DNA of 64,000 bases from Chitinophagaceae bacterium UBA7600 (lineage in GTDB: Bacteria; Bacteroidota; Bacteroidia; Chitinophagales; Chitinophagaceae). Under the pieces are notes generated by a model. The model had not been told where the DNA came from and did not search any database. It worked only from the letters and a program-made list of their open reading frames with translations. Both the position numbers and the translations under genes were made by a program. This document shows, in pieces, positions 1-8,744 of this stretch; positions within the stretch are counted from its first letter, which is position 1, and each line of letters starts with the position of its first letter. The stretch covers positions 62,001 through 126,000 of the forward strand of contig DLKC01000048.1 of NCBI GenBank assembly GCA_002478885.1, read 5' to 3'.

Positions 1-252
1 CAACCCGCCAAGCACGGGCAAAAAATAAACGAGTGAAAAAAACAGGTGCACCATGTTGCTGCTTTGCGCGTTGGCAACCGTGCTTAGAGACGGATCTCCT
101 GAAGGATTGAAAAATTGCTTTACCAGGAAAGTAGTGAGTATGGCGCTCATTCCATAAAAGCTGAAACGCTCAGCTATTTCATTCCCCATGATGTATGGAA
201 TGCCGGCGGGCAGCTTTGCTTGTTGTTTTGGCATAGAGCGAGGAAGATACAT
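1..252 (-). CDS. POT/PTR-family peptide:H+ symporter, N-terminal fragment
   Basis: The reverse strand is open from the window edge to an ATG at 252 (84 codons); a second in-frame ATG at 234 is also possible. The first carries a purine-rich GGCGGAAAA just upstream. The translation includes GNEIAERFSFYGM, which holds the ExxER proton-coupling motif of the first helix of proton-dependent oligopeptide transporters. It is followed by a second membrane segment ending in YFLPVLGGL, the usual start of POT helix 2. The family imports di- and tripeptides across the inner membrane using the proton gradient. Only the first two helices of about 12-14 are visible; the rest lies outside the window. The family call rests on motif recognition. 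Confidence 0.8.
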   Translation of the reverse strand, partial: MYLPRSMPKQQAKLPAGIPYIMGNEIAERFSFYGMSAILTTFLVKQFFNPSGDPSLSTVANAQSSNMVHLFFSLVYFLPVLGGL

Positions 253-346
253 TTTTCCGCCAAAAGCAACTGCGTTCCTGTAAAATGTTTTATGCAAAAA
301 AGGCCAATTGAACTGCCGGTTTTAATTGCAACGAAAGAATGGCATT

Positions 347-528
347 GTTAGCCAGACTTTTGAATTGCTATAAGGCTTTGGTTGCGTCGCACACTGCATC
401 GTTCAACTCTATGGTCAGCAATTAACAGCAACCGTAATTGGTTTCAAGTGTTACGTGCGTGCTGCCGGATGACCCGCTGTACAAGTGTGCGACGCAACGA
501 TGCCGCCACATGCTGTATTGCCGGGTAC
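347..528. repeat. Inverted-pair REP-like element (A/A type)
   Basis: Two half-units face each other. The left one contains GTTGCGTCGCACACT at 381-395 and the right one GTACAAGTGTGCGACGCAAC at 479-498. The outer ends are GTTAGCCAG on the left and GCCGGGTACC on the right, which are near-complements of each other. About 80 bp separate the arms. The element lies between the POT gene start and the next gene, with no open reading frame of its own. It is the first of many copies of the same family in the window. Confidence 0.85.
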
Positions 529-677
529 CCAATGCCTCTTTTAAATTTTTTTGATAACCACGGGCTGCGGCTTTGCACGGTTTTTCAGAAGTTATCACCA
601 ACCGCTGTTTACTAACAAACGTTGCTATAAAAAAAACAGACTTTTGTTTGTATAATCAGCATTCCAAAACCAAAACC

Positions 678-695
678 TATCTGTGGTAACAGATA
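678..695 (+). promoter_or_regulatory. Inverted repeat immediately upstream of a start codon
   Basis: TATCTGT (678-684) and ACAGATA (689-695) are perfect complements separated by GGTA. The repeat ends 6 bp before the ATG at 702. It could be an mRNA hairpin covering the ribosome-binding region or a protein operator. The sequence does not say which. Confidence 0.4.
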
Positions 696-701
696 CCAGC
701 G

Positions 702-1976
702 ATGAAAAATATTAATACTATTAAAGTCAATTTCAAGGGTGGCATTATTCCGCCTGCAGAACTGTATAACATTCTTGTTGCAGCGGGCAAGTTCGGTTTG
801 TTGTATGCGCGCTTCGGGTTGCGCCAGCAATTGCTGCTGAATGTGGAGATCGAAGAGCTTGACAATCTAACCGAAGAACTTACTGCGCTAGGCGTAAGCT
901 TTGAGTTGGGGAACGATGAATACCCGAATATCGTGAGTTCTTACCCTGCCGAAGAAGTATTTATTTTTGATACCTGGCTTAATGAAAGTATTTATAAATC
1001 GATCTTTGCTTCTTTCACTTATACACCAAGACTCAAAATCAACATCAGCGACAGCAACCAAAGCTTTACGCCAATGCTTACGGGCAATATTAATTGGGTG
1101 GCATCGCCCGACGAAACAGGTTACTGGCATTTGTTTATCCGTTTCCCCAAAACCAATATTGTTTATGAGTGGAAGGATATTGTGCATACTGATGATCTTG
1201 CAGCTATGTCGTTGAGCATAGAAGAAACCATTCTTGGTGATAAAGCAAAATTTTATGAAAACGAGCAAGCCAATGGCGATGAATTGTACGGCCGTGTGAA
1301 AACAACCGGGTTTAATATCAAGCCTGCGGCTGAGCCCATAGAATTGCCTCCTTTCAATCTTCCTTATTACGAAGGGTTGAACCGTTACGACGATAAATAC
1401 TGGCTGGGCATTTACAGGCGCGATGAATTGTACCCCATTAATTTTTTGAAGGAGCTTTGCATGCTTTGTATAAACACGGATACATGGAAGCTTTGTTCTA
1501 CGCCATGGAAGACGATTATTGTTAAAGGCATTAAGGAAGAAAACAGGAAAGACTGGAACGACCTGCTTGACAAGTACCAGATCAACCTGCGGCATGCAGC
1601 CAATGAGCTTAACTTCCAGGTGGAGGACAACAGTCTTAAAGCCCTTGCGTTAAAACAGCACCTCGTAAAATATCTTAATGATGACGATACCAGGTCGTTC
1701 GGCGTATGCATTGGCATAAAGACCCGCAGAAAAAGTGAAGTATTCTGCAGCATACTTGTCAGGCGAAGACCGGTTATACGCATTGGCAAATGGGGCTTCT
1801 TTCATGTGTATGATATTCTCTGCGCCAAAGATTTTAATCCCAACGAGCGCACCGATACCATCTATAGCCGCGACAATCCAAAATTTGTGCTGGCTGAACA
1901 ATTAAGGCGTGCAATTCTTTCCTATTATCATGTAAATACGCCGGAAACGCCGCAAACGGAATACGCAGATTTATAA
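702..1976 (+). CDS. Sulfite/nitrite reductase ferredoxin-like half-domain protein
   Basis: A 424-residue soluble protein without a signal peptide. The N-terminal 90 residues (KGGIIPPAELYNILVAAGKF, then a predicted beta-alpha fold) resemble the ferredoxin-like half domain found in siroheme sulfite/nitrite reductases. Later stretches such as NISDSNQSFTPMLTGNINW and HAANELNFQVEDN look highly conserved. I know Bacteroidota relatives of this type that carry a C-terminal rubredoxin. Here the protein ends at TPETPQTEYADL with no CxxC pair, so that domain is absent. The four-cysteine [4Fe-4S]/siroheme signature is also missing: only CMLC and LCS are present near residues 248-263. The reaction is unknown. 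It is monocistronic, with a clean terminator just downstream. Confidence 0.55.
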   Translation: MKNINTIKVNFKGGIIPPAELYNILVAAGKFGLLYARFGLRQQLLLNVEIEELDNLTEELTALGVSFELGNDEYPNIVSSYPAEEVFIFDTWLNESIYKSIFASFTYTPRLKINISDSNQSFTPMLTGNINWVASPDETGYWHLFIRFPKTNIVYEWKDIVHTDDLAAMSLSIEETILGDKAKFYENEQANGDELYGRVKTTGFNIKPAAEPIELPPFNLPYYEGLNRYDDKYWLGIYRRDELYPINFLKELCMLCINTDTWKLCSTPWKTIIVKGIKEENRKDWNDLLDKYQINLRHAANELNFQVEDNSLKALALKQHLVKYLNDDDTRSFGVCIGIKTRRKSEVFCSILVRRRPVIRIGKWGFFHVYDILCAKDFNPNERTDTIYSRDNPKFVLAEQLRRAILSYYHVNTPETPQTEYADL

Positions 1977-1981
1977 AACCG

Positions 1982-2012
1982 AAGCCTGCATTAAGATAGC
2001 AGGCTTTTGTTT
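1982..2012 (+). terminator. Rho-independent terminator
   Basis: An 8-bp perfect stem, AAGCCTGC (1982-1989) with GCAGGCTT (1999-2006), is followed by TTGTTTTT. It begins 6 bp after the stop of the preceding forward gene. Confidence 0.85.
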
Positions 2013-2035
2013 TTGAGGCAATGGCCAAAATAAAA

Positions 2036-2092
2036 ACACCCCGCACGATTTGCCCTTTAAATATAGGGTTGTAAATCCGCGCCAGGGTGTAG
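2036..2092 (-). terminator. Possible reverse-strand terminator
   Basis: Read on the reverse strand, ACACCC near 2092 can pair with GGGTGT near 2036, followed by TTTTTATTTT. An inner CCCT/AGGG pair may form a second stem. The stem is imperfect with a long loop. It would end the small secreted-protein gene at 2125-2403. Confidence 0.4.
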
Positions 2093-2124
2093 CTTTATTG
2101 CGTATTGGAATATTTAAAACGGAA

Positions 2125-2403
2125 TTATTTGCCGAGGTAAACACCTGTTGAGCTGTAACGGGCAGTCATTTTAACGCCGTTATAAATGAAAGTAACCTGG
2201 TAAACGCCTTCTCCTTTTCTTGCCCATTTCAGTGTAGTTGCCCCGGGATACATTGCTTTGTAAGCATCTACGGAAGCCTGCGGAATTGCCGAGTTGTTAT
2301 TTGCTGTGATATCGAACAGGTTTGCTTTGGATGGCGCAAGTGTGTTTGCCTGTGTGCTGCCGATTGTAACGAGTAATGCTGCTGCTAAAACGATCTTTTT
2401 CAT
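2125..2403 (-). CDS. Small secreted PepSY-like (DUF2874-type) protein
   Basis: A 92-residue protein. Residues 1-20 form a clear signal peptide (MKKIVLAAALLVTIGSTQAN), so the product is exported to the periplasm or beyond. The mature part contains VDAYKAMYPGATTLKW and YQVTFIYNGVKMTARYSSTG. This is the helix-plus-strand pattern of the PepSY-like/BLIP-like small domains common in Bacteroidota, where a tryptophan follows the helix and a strand ends in a sequence like STGxYL. Function in these proteins is not established. It stands alone, convergent with the preceding gene. No partner histidine kinase or membrane protein is adjacent. Confidence 0.7.
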   Translation of the reverse strand: MKKIVLAAALLVTIGSTQANTLAPSKANLFDITANNNSAIPQASVDAYKAMYPGATTLKWARKGEGVYQVTFIYNGVKMTARYSSTGVYLGK

Positions 2404-2552
2404 GTTCTTTGTTTTTAATTTTTTTTTGAGATTATTTCACCGGTTTAGTGGCTTGTTTTTTTCCATTTTTGCGCCGGTACATATATTGGTAGCAGCAGGA
2501 GATCTTTATGTAACCGCCTTTTTGATTTTTTTTATTTTTTATTTTTTAAACT

Positions 2553-2583
2553 GAAAAAGGTTCGCATTGTGCGAACCTTTTTC
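2553..2583 (-). terminator. Strong rho-independent terminator, possibly bidirectional
   Basis: A perfect 14-bp inverted repeat, GAAAAAGGTTCGCA and its complement, surrounds a TTG loop. The A and T runs at the stem base supply a U-tract on both strands. It sits 30 bp past the stop of the reverse-strand dioxygenase gene, which it most likely terminates. Confidence 0.85.
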
Positions 2584-2613
2584 TTATTGATTTTGGCCGG
2601 AAAGCTAAACTGC

Positions 2614-3507
2614 CTAGCCGGGATATTTTAATATTTTGTCACCTTCAATATTCACCGGTTTGTTATTGTCATCGAGGTAGGTAATCACTGTTTTGACGGT
2701 TCCATCAGTGCCAAAGACAAACCGGGCTTTGGTTTGCCCAAGGCCACCCTCAAAGCTATTGTCGCCCCTGTATTCCATTGCTTCCATAATTTGCCCGTTG
2801 ATTTTCGCAAACAGGTCGTCACCATCGCGGTAGAAACTTACCATAGATTTGTCGCTCATCTGGTATAGGCCTTCGATCTTTTTAAAAGAGGCTGCATCCA
2901 ATTGATAGCTGTCCTGGAGAATGATATCAAATGCTACCATTATTTCATTTTTGTCATTCCTCGACATATCGAGAATCCGGTTTAGTGACCTCGGGTCCGA
3001 AGCGCTTGAATCTTCCGGAATATGTTTGTCACCTTTAAAGTATATCTGTGTTACAAGATCCTGCTCCCCTGTGCCGGATATACGCATATGAATGTGTGCC
3101 GGGCGGGTAGCCGTATTACTGACGCTGTACGGTACAGGCATTATGGTTCTAAAATGATACTTGCCATCTTTGCCGGTCCTGGCAGCGGCACGATAAACGT
3201 ACTCATCGGAAGTATTGTCATACACGCCATGTTCATTGCAATGCCAGATTTCAACCAAAGCATCTTTCACAGGCGTTTTGCCGGTTTTGTCAAAAATGGT
3301 TCCACTAAAATGCATTAATTCACCATTGGTTCCAGCCTGAACCAGGTCGGTTTTAAAAGGTGCACCCGGCCGGTAATAAGGTCCCAGAATGTCGGTCGTT
3401 GTTGGCTCAAGACCTACATACGATTTGCCATCCCACCTGATTTTTCCCGCTATGCCAATACTGAACGCAAAAAGCGATGTTTCGAAGAGAAAAGTTCTAC
3501 GTTTCAT
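2614..3507 (-). CDS. Intradiol ring-cleavage dioxygenase, exported
   Basis: A 297-residue protein when started at the ATG at 3507 (MKRRTFLFETS), chosen because it gives a short Arg-rich signal-like N-terminus. Upstream in-frame codons encode an implausible extension. Intradiol dioxygenases use Fe(III) bound by two Tyr and two His to open catechol-type rings. The candidates here are Tyr96 (GVYDN), Tyr127 (MPVPYS), His138 and His140 (RPAHIHMR), and LGPYYRPGAPF at 41-51 matches the family start. After about residue 215 a further domain resembles the small DUF3471-type beta module. The substrate is unknown and no ring-cleavage pathway genes are adjacent. The divergent neighbour is a flavin amine oxidase. 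Confidence 0.85.
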   Translation of the reverse strand: MKRRTFLFETSLFAFSIGIAGKIRWDGKSYVGLEPTTTDILGPYYRPGAPFKTDLVQAGTNGELMHFSGTIFDKTGKTPVKDALVEIWHCNEHGVYDNTSDEYVYRAAARTGKDGKYHFRTIMPVPYSVSNTATRPAHIHMRISGTGEQDLVTQIYFKGDKHIPEDSSASDPRSLNRILDMSRNDKNEIMVAFDIILQDSYQLDAASFKKIEGLYQMSDKSMVSFYRDGDDLFAKINGQIMEAMEYRGDNSFEGGLGQTKARFVFGTDGTVKTVITYLDDNNKPVNIEGDKILKYPG

Positions 3508-3819
3508 TTTGTTGATTGTTTTATGAGTGAGGAGGAAATAAAATTTGGTACAGCATATACTGAGGGTACAGATCAGCAGAAAGTTACTAATAAATAACCG
3601 TTTAAAAAAATCTCCGGTGCAACAATGAACGGTTACCCGCAATATTGATTTTACCGAGAAGATAGACTCACCTGCTGGCAATGCTATCGAACTTTTTCTA
3701 CACTATGGTAGCATCACACTCTCGTACTTATGGTTAATTATGGACCTGTATACCGTGGTAATTGTTATTTTTATAATTGTTCAATTGCTTTACATTTCTT
3801 AATCGCAGCAACCTATCAT
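3508..3819. other. Divergent intergenic region
   Basis: This 312-bp region separates the dioxygenase and amine oxidase start codons. It is A+T rich and should hold both promoters. I see no clear TTTG/TANNTTTG pair, no repeat of the dispersed family and no convincing reading frame, only in-frame upstream extensions of both flanking genes. Confidence 0.5.
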
Positions 3820-5079
3820 ATGAGGTACGATGTTTTGGTTATTGGTGCAGGTGCAGCCGGCTTGATCGCCACGAGGGAACTGGGCAAAGCTGGTTGCAGG
3901 GTATGCTTACTTGAAGCAAGCGACAATGCCGGCGGAAGAATCTCTACTATAAATGACGGGTTTCCGGAACCGGCAGCGGCCGGCCCTGAGTTTATTCATG
4001 GAAATCTCAATCTCACTTTACAGATCGTGCAAGAGGCTGGCCTTACACTTGAACCCGTAAGTGGAAATATGATCCCGGTAAAAAAAGGCAAATGGATGGT
4101 GGATGAAGCATACGATGCATATTGGGATGAGTTTATGAACCAACTTTACCTGCTCGAAGAAGACTGTTCACTCGCGGACTTCCTGGATCGATATTTTAAA
4201 GCAGGTAAATATGCCAGTCTCCGCCGTTCAATACAAGGTTTTGCCGAAGGCTTCGATCTCGCAGAGCTCAACAGAGCCTCTGCCATTTTTGCCAGGCAGG
4301 AATGGTCGCATCAGCAGGAACCACAATATAGAATAGAAGGAGGCTATGGCAAAATGATCAACTATCTCCTGGGGCAATGCCAGCGACAGCATTCAGATGT
4401 ACACTTTAATCAGCCGGTACATAAAATTGAGCATGGCACAAATGCAGTAACAGCCTACACCGCCAGTGGTGAGTGTTTCGAAGCTGGTAGAATTATTATC
4501 ACTGTTCCTTTAGGCGTATTGCAAAATAACAGCATCATATTCAGCCCTGCCATTGAAGATCAGATGACAGCTACCAGGCAACTAGGGTTTGGATCGGTTA
4601 TAAAACTATTGTTTTTGTTTAAGCGCAATTTTTGGAAAGACTATGCAGATGATATCGGCTTTATCCTAAGTGACCAACAGATCCCGACATGGTGGACCCA
4701 GGCACCAAAGGAAAGCAACCTGCTTACAGGTTGGCTCGGCGGCCCGGAAGCAGCCCTTATGTCGAACCTTTCGAATGAAGCGCTTTTGCAAAATGCATTG
4801 GACTCGCTTGCTTCTATCTTTAATCGACCCGCAGCGGAGTTACAAAACCAGCTATTGCATTATAAGATCATTAGCTGGCAGAACAACCCTTATATAAAGG
4901 GTGGTTATAGCTACATGACCGTAGATAGTGTTTCGGCCAAAAGCAAACTCGCAATGCCGGTGGCCAACAGCATTTATTTTGCCGGGGAAGCGTATTATAC
5001 CGGTGAATCGCAAGGCACTGTTGAAGCAGCACTTCAAAGCGGCATGAATACAGCTCAAAAACTTATAGCCTCGCTGTAA
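3820..5079 (+). CDS. FAD-dependent amine oxidase (flavin monoamine oxidase family)
   Basis: A 419-residue protein started at the ATG at 3820, where the Rossmann dinucleotide-binding motif begins at once (YDVLVIGAGAAGLIATREL). GGRIST about 25 residues later is the second FAD contact of the amine oxidase family. The C-terminal YFAGEAYYTGESQGTVEAAL is the usual FAD-binding end with a substrate-site aromatic. The family oxidises amines to imines with release of hydrogen peroxide; the substrate cannot be read from the sequence. The longer in-frame start at 3730 adds 30 unlikely residues before the motif. No signal peptide is seen, so a cytoplasmic location is inferred. Confidence 0.85.
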   Translation: MRYDVLVIGAGAAGLIATRELGKAGCRVCLLEASDNAGGRISTINDGFPEPAAAGPEFIHGNLNLTLQIVQEAGLTLEPVSGNMIPVKKGKWMVDEAYDAYWDEFMNQLYLLEEDCSLADFLDRYFKAGKYASLRRSIQGFAEGFDLAELNRASAIFARQEWSHQQEPQYRIEGGYGKMINYLLGQCQRQHSDVHFNQPVHKIEHGTNAVTAYTASGECFEAGRIIITVPLGVLQNNSIIFSPAIEDQMTATRQLGFGSVIKLLFLFKRNFWKDYADDIGFILSDQQIPTWWTQAPKESNLLTGWLGGPEAALMSNLSNEALLQNALDSLASIFNRPAAELQNQLLHYKIISWQNNPYIKGGYSYMTVDSVSAKSKLAMPVANSIYFAGEAYYTGESQGTVEAALQSGMNTAQKLIASL

Positions 5080-5203
5080 ATATTGCTGCAGGAGCCTGGA
5101 AGCATTCATCCAAAAGTTTATCTTAAGCCAGAAGATTTTATATATTGCTGAAGCATTGTTGATTGCAAACCAGCCTGATTGCTTCCTAATATGTAAGAAC
5201 GTT

Positions 5204-7894
5204 GTGAAAAAGATGCCACTGCTCATATTGTTTTTCCTATCAGCAACCATTGCTTTTGCTTCACATATTGTAGGTGGGGAGGTTTACTACAAATACTTAG
5301 GACCAGGCAGTACCGCAGGCTCAAGTAAATATGAAATTTCACTCAGGTTATTTCGCGATTGCAATGTGCCATGTGGGGATGGCACCAATGTAGCCTGTTT
5401 ACCTCTCAGGCCTTCCGTAACGATTTATTCGGCGGCATCTCCTTACATACGTGCCCGTATACTTGGCCTACCGTTGAGAGACTCTTTATCATTGACACTA
5501 ACTACTTACCCTTCCTGCGTTGCCTACAAGCCAAGCGTTTGTTATGAGGTAAAAATCTATTCCGACACTGTTTCTCTTGCGGATAATGATGTGGGCTATA
5601 TCGTTGCCTTTCAAAACTGCTGCCGCGCTGCGTCCAAAAACCAGTTCGGTGTTGAATTTACCGCAAGCGGCGTACCGGGAGCAACATATACTGCCAGCAT
5701 TCCGGGGCAAAACATTTTACCTTCCGGGCATAACAACGGTGCGGTTTTCAAGCTAAAAGACACGGCACTTGTATGTTCAGAAACAAAGTTTTCTATTGAT
5801 TTCGGTGCTGTTGATGCAGACGGTGATTCGTTGAGCTATAGTTTTGTTGATGCTTACAACGGCGGAATTTTTTGGTCCGATGGATGCACTGCTACACTCG
5901 AGACGGGTCTTGTATGTGAAGGCACTTTTGCAGGCCCCCCGCCCTATACACACATCACTTACAATACCGGGCTTGGATTTACAGGAACGCAGCCACTCGG
6001 GCCAGGAATTGATATAGACCCGGCTACCGGGTTAATCAACGGAACGGCTACTGACATACCCGGCCGCTATGTTGTAAATGTGTTTGCATACGAATGGCGA
6101 AATGGCGTAGTTATAGCGTCGCACCATAAAGACTTTATTATCCGGGTAGAGGATTGCAATATCCCAAAGGCAAAACTCGATCCATCTTATCTAAACTGCG
6201 ATAGCTTTGACCTCAGTTTTGAAAACAAATCAACGTCGCCGCTTATTTTTTCCTATTACTGGGATTTTGGAGACCCTGCCAATGCTCTTGATACTTCATC
6301 AAGCCCTTCACCCAGTTACAGTTTCCCGGACACAGGCACTTATAGAGTAACATTGATCACCAACAGAGGAGAAAAATGTGCTGATTCGACCGTAACCCTG
6401 GCAAAAGTTTATCCCGGATTTGTCCCGGATTTCAAAGCAGACGGCGGTTGTGTGAGCACTCCTTACCAATTCACCGATCTTACCAAATCCAGGTATGGAG
6501 TAGTTAACAGCTGGCACTGGAATTTTGGTGATTATCCTGTTACATCCGACACGTCTTTATCACAAAATCCACTTTACCTGTATCCTTCACCACAGGAAAC
6601 TGCTGTTACGCTGGTTGTTGGCGACAGCAAAGGTTGCCTTGACACGATATTGAAACCAATAGTGATTTTTGACAAACCACCGTTGCAGCTGACTTTCAAA
6701 GACAGTTTAACCTGTGCAGGAGACAGTCTCCAACTCCATGCGGTAGACACGGTTGGCTCTCCTGTGTTCACGTGGTCGCCTGCTCTGGATATCAACGACC
6801 CGGGTATTGCCGATCCCCTGGTCTTTCCAAGATCCTCCACCTTATATCATATTGCAGTAAGCGATCATGGTTGCAGCACACAGGACTCCGTTATGATAAA
6901 TGTTGTGTCATTTGCGTCAATTAACATTGGCGCCGACACCACGATCTGTCTTACCGATAGCATTCAACTGTTCCCTTCGACGAATGCCGTTAATTTTAAA
7001 TGGTCTCCTCCAGCCGGTATAAGCGACGTTTCTGCTAAAAACCCCTTTGTTAAACCAGTGTCCAATACAGCGTATTCGGTAATCGCTTCTGTTGGCAGTT
7101 GCACTGCCAGCGACAGCATCCATATTAAAGTGGTACCCTATCCGCAGGTGAGTGCTTCCCCCGACATTACTATTTGTTACGGCCAGGCACCCGTGCTTTA
7201 CGCCCATACTACGGCGGCTTACTTTACATGGGCGCCCTCCAATACATTGATAAATCCAACCACACTTACACCCACCTCCTATGCCAGCGCTACTACTGCA
7301 TACGTTATTACAGTAACGGATTCCAAAGGCTGCCCCAAGCCATCTTCCGATACAACGATTGTAACGGTATTACCACCTGTTAATGCTTTCGCAGGACACG
7401 ATACGATAATCGTTTCCAACCAACCATTGCAGTTACATGCAACCGGGGGCACCGCCTATGTATGGTCACCAACGACAGGCATGAATGATCCATTGATCGC
7501 TGACCCGGTCGTTATACTCGGTGAGCAATACGATTCTATTACATATCATGTTGCGGTGACTAACGTGGCAGGATGCGGAGCCGGAGACAATATAAAAGTA
7601 ACCGTCTATAAAACGATGCCTGACCTGTTTGTGCCTACAGCCTTTACGCCAAATGGCGATGGGCACAACGACATCATAAGGCCGAAAGCAATAGGCATCA
7701 AACAATTCGGATATTTCAGGATATTTAACCGATTGGGGCAATTGGTCTATCATACCAGCAGCATAGACCAGGGCTGGGACGGAAATGTTTCTGGCAAACC
7801 GCAACCCGCGGGTACTTATGTTTTTATGGCCCAGGCAACAGATTATACAGGTAAACTCATCAGCAGGAAAGGAACAATCGTTTTACTGCGTTAA
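5204..7894 (+). CDS. Giant secreted PKD-repeat protein with T9SS type B (gliding motility-associated) C-terminus
   Basis: About 896 residues. A GTG at 5204 gives MKKMPLLILFFLS, a good signal peptide; ATG at 5213 and an upstream ATG at 5156 are alternatives. The mature N-terminus starts SHIVGGEVYYKYLG, a start I have seen in Bacteroidota gliding-type surface proteins. Two PKD-like domains follow (YYWDFGD near 6250 and WHWNFGD near 6515), then several Ig-like repeats containing the phrase FTWSP or FKWSP. The last 90 residues (FVPTAFTPNGDGHND, FNRLGQLVY, GWDGN, PAGTYVF) are the CHU_C/type B sorting domain. This directs the protein through the type IX secretion system to the cell surface. An adhesin or surface-fibre role is inferred. 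A second such protein lies at 41.9 kb. Confidence 0.9.
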   Translation: MKKMPLLILFFLSATIAFASHIVGGEVYYKYLGPGSTAGSSKYEISLRLFRDCNVPCGDGTNVACLPLRPSVTIYSAASPYIRARILGLPLRDSLSLTLTTYPSCVAYKPSVCYEVKIYSDTVSLADNDVGYIVAFQNCCRAASKNQFGVEFTASGVPGATYTASIPGQNILPSGHNNGAVFKLKDTALVCSETKFSIDFGAVDADGDSLSYSFVDAYNGGIFWSDGCTATLETGLVCEGTFAGPPPYTHITYNTGLGFTGTQPLGPGIDIDPATGLINGTATDIPGRYVVNVFAYEWRNGVVIASHHKDFIIRVEDCNIPKAKLDPSYLNCDSFDLSFENKSTSPLIFSYYWDFGDPANALDTSSSPSPSYSFPDTGTYRVTLITNRGEKCADSTVTLAKVYPGFVPDFKADGGCVSTPYQFTDLTKSRYGVVNSWHWNFGDYPVTSDTSLSQNPLYLYPSPQETAVTLVVGDSKGCLDTILKPIVIFDKPPLQLTFKDSLTCAGDSLQLHAVDTVGSPVFTWSPALDINDPGIADPLVFPRSSTLYHIAVSDHGCSTQDSVMINVVSFASINIGADTTICLTDSIQLFPSTNAVNFKWSPPAGISDVSAKNPFVKPVSNTAYSVIASVGSCTASDSIHIKVVPYPQVSASPDITICYGQAPVLYAHTTAAYFTWAPSNTLINPTTLTPTSYASATTAYVITVTDSKGCPKPSSDTTIVTVLPPVNAFAGHDTIIVSNQPLQLHATGGTAYVWSPTTGMNDPLIADPVVILGEQYDSITYHVAVTNVAGCGAGDNIKVTVYKTMPDLFVPTAFTPNGDGHNDIIRPKAIGIKQFGYFRIFNRLGQLVYHTSSIDQGWDGNVSGKPQPAGTYVFMAQATDYTGKLISRKGTIVLLR

Positions 7895-7930
7895 AACTAT
7901 CTGGAGCAGGGCAGATTTTCCGCTTTTTTC

Positions 7931-8467
7931 TTACTTCACACCTCGTTCGTCGTTCCACCACCCTTTCATTTTTCTGATGTACAGTATCTGCCCCGTGTGG
8001 TAAGCGTTGTGCGTTCCTATATGAGCGATGGTCGAGTACCATTCTTTCAATTTATTTTCATCGGCAGCTTCAACAGCCTTTTCAATTTCAGTTAGTACCT
8101 TATCCAGCTGTTGAATGGTTTCCGGCCATGTCTTTTCATCCACGCCGCTGAATGTTTCTTTATTGTCCCCGTTAAATGCCTCCGGTTTTTCGCCTTTGAA
8201 TTTAGAAAGAATCTGTGCATTCCAAAAGATCATGTGCGTAGTCAGCTGAGCAATCGAATGGTTGTCAGAGCCGTCTTTCCACATAGCCTGTTCCGCTGTA
8301 AGTCCTGCTATTGCTGAATCTGCAGGCACAAACCAATCTTTCACATTATGGGTAGTCCTTAACTGCTCGAGTAAAATGCTTTTTAGTGTTGGGGTTGTAG
8401 CCTGGCTTTGCGCATGCATAGCACAAAGCAGCAAAACAACGATAAAGAACTGTTTCATGGATGGCAT
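7931..8467 (-). CDS. Secreted DinB-family protein
   Basis: A 178-residue protein. The N-terminus (MKQFFIVVLLLCAMHAQSQA, from the second Met at 8458) is a signal peptide, so this DinB-like four-helix bundle is exported. The family binds a divalent metal through three histidines. Candidates are the His of NHSIAQLTTH in helix 2 and the two of HIGTHNAYHTGQI near the C-terminus, the latter being the best-conserved DinB signature. Members include thiol-dependent S-transferases, but exported Bacteroidota forms have no assigned reaction. It converges on the PKD protein with 36 bp between stops and is followed upstream by a dispersed repeat. Confidence 0.85.
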   Translation of the reverse strand: MPSMKQFFIVVLLLCAMHAQSQATTPTLKSILLEQLRTTHNVKDWFVPADSAIAGLTAEQAMWKDGSDNHSIAQLTTHMIFWNAQILSKFKGEKPEAFNGDNKETFSGVDEKTWPETIQQLDKVLTEIEKAVEAADENKLKEWYSTIAHIGTHNAYHTGQILYIRKMKGWWNDERGVK

Positions 8468-8526
8468 TTTATTATTGTAAATAACCCGGAGTATACCGGT
8501 AAATATTTATTGATGAAGCATCTTAT

Positions 8527-8690
8527 GTTACCAGCTTTGGCAACGCTTGTCATCGCCTGTTGTGTCACTCACTTGTACGTTCCGCCGTGAATCGGCTATT
8601 CGGAAACAACTAAAGATCGTGCTGACCAAAGTTGTACTGTACAAGCGTGCGACGCAACAGCAATTACATTATTGTTCAGACGCCAGGTAA
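8527..8690. repeat. Inverted-pair REP-like element (B/A type)
   Basis: The left half begins GTTACCAGC and contains GTTGTGTCACTCACTTGTAC (8559-8578), the B-type core. The right half contains GTACAAGCGTGCGACGCAAC (8639-8658), the A-type core, and ends CGCCAGGTAA. The inner GTAC ends are 60 bp apart. It lies between two reverse-strand genes. Confidence 0.85.
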
Positions 8691-8744
8691 AAAATGACAG
8701 CATTCTCCGTGGCATGAATTACCAGGCTTGTGCAACGAATAAAG

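Noticed and set aside
115..351. Forward reading frame of 78 codons
   Set aside because: It lies opposite the POT transporter N-terminus, which has clear family motifs; the forward translation has none.
381..498. CRISPR array from the recurring 20-bp motif
   Set aside because: Copies are single or paired in inverted orientation, hundreds to thousands of bases apart, with no regular spacers and no cas genes.
888..1595. Reverse reading frame of 235 codons inside the sulfite-reductase-like gene
   Set aside because: It is an antisense shadow without a signal, domain or credible start; the forward gene is well conserved.
6110..6130. GCGTCGCACC in the first T9SS protein, resembling the repeat core
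   Set aside because: It is in coding sequence, matches only 10 bases and has no tail or partner.
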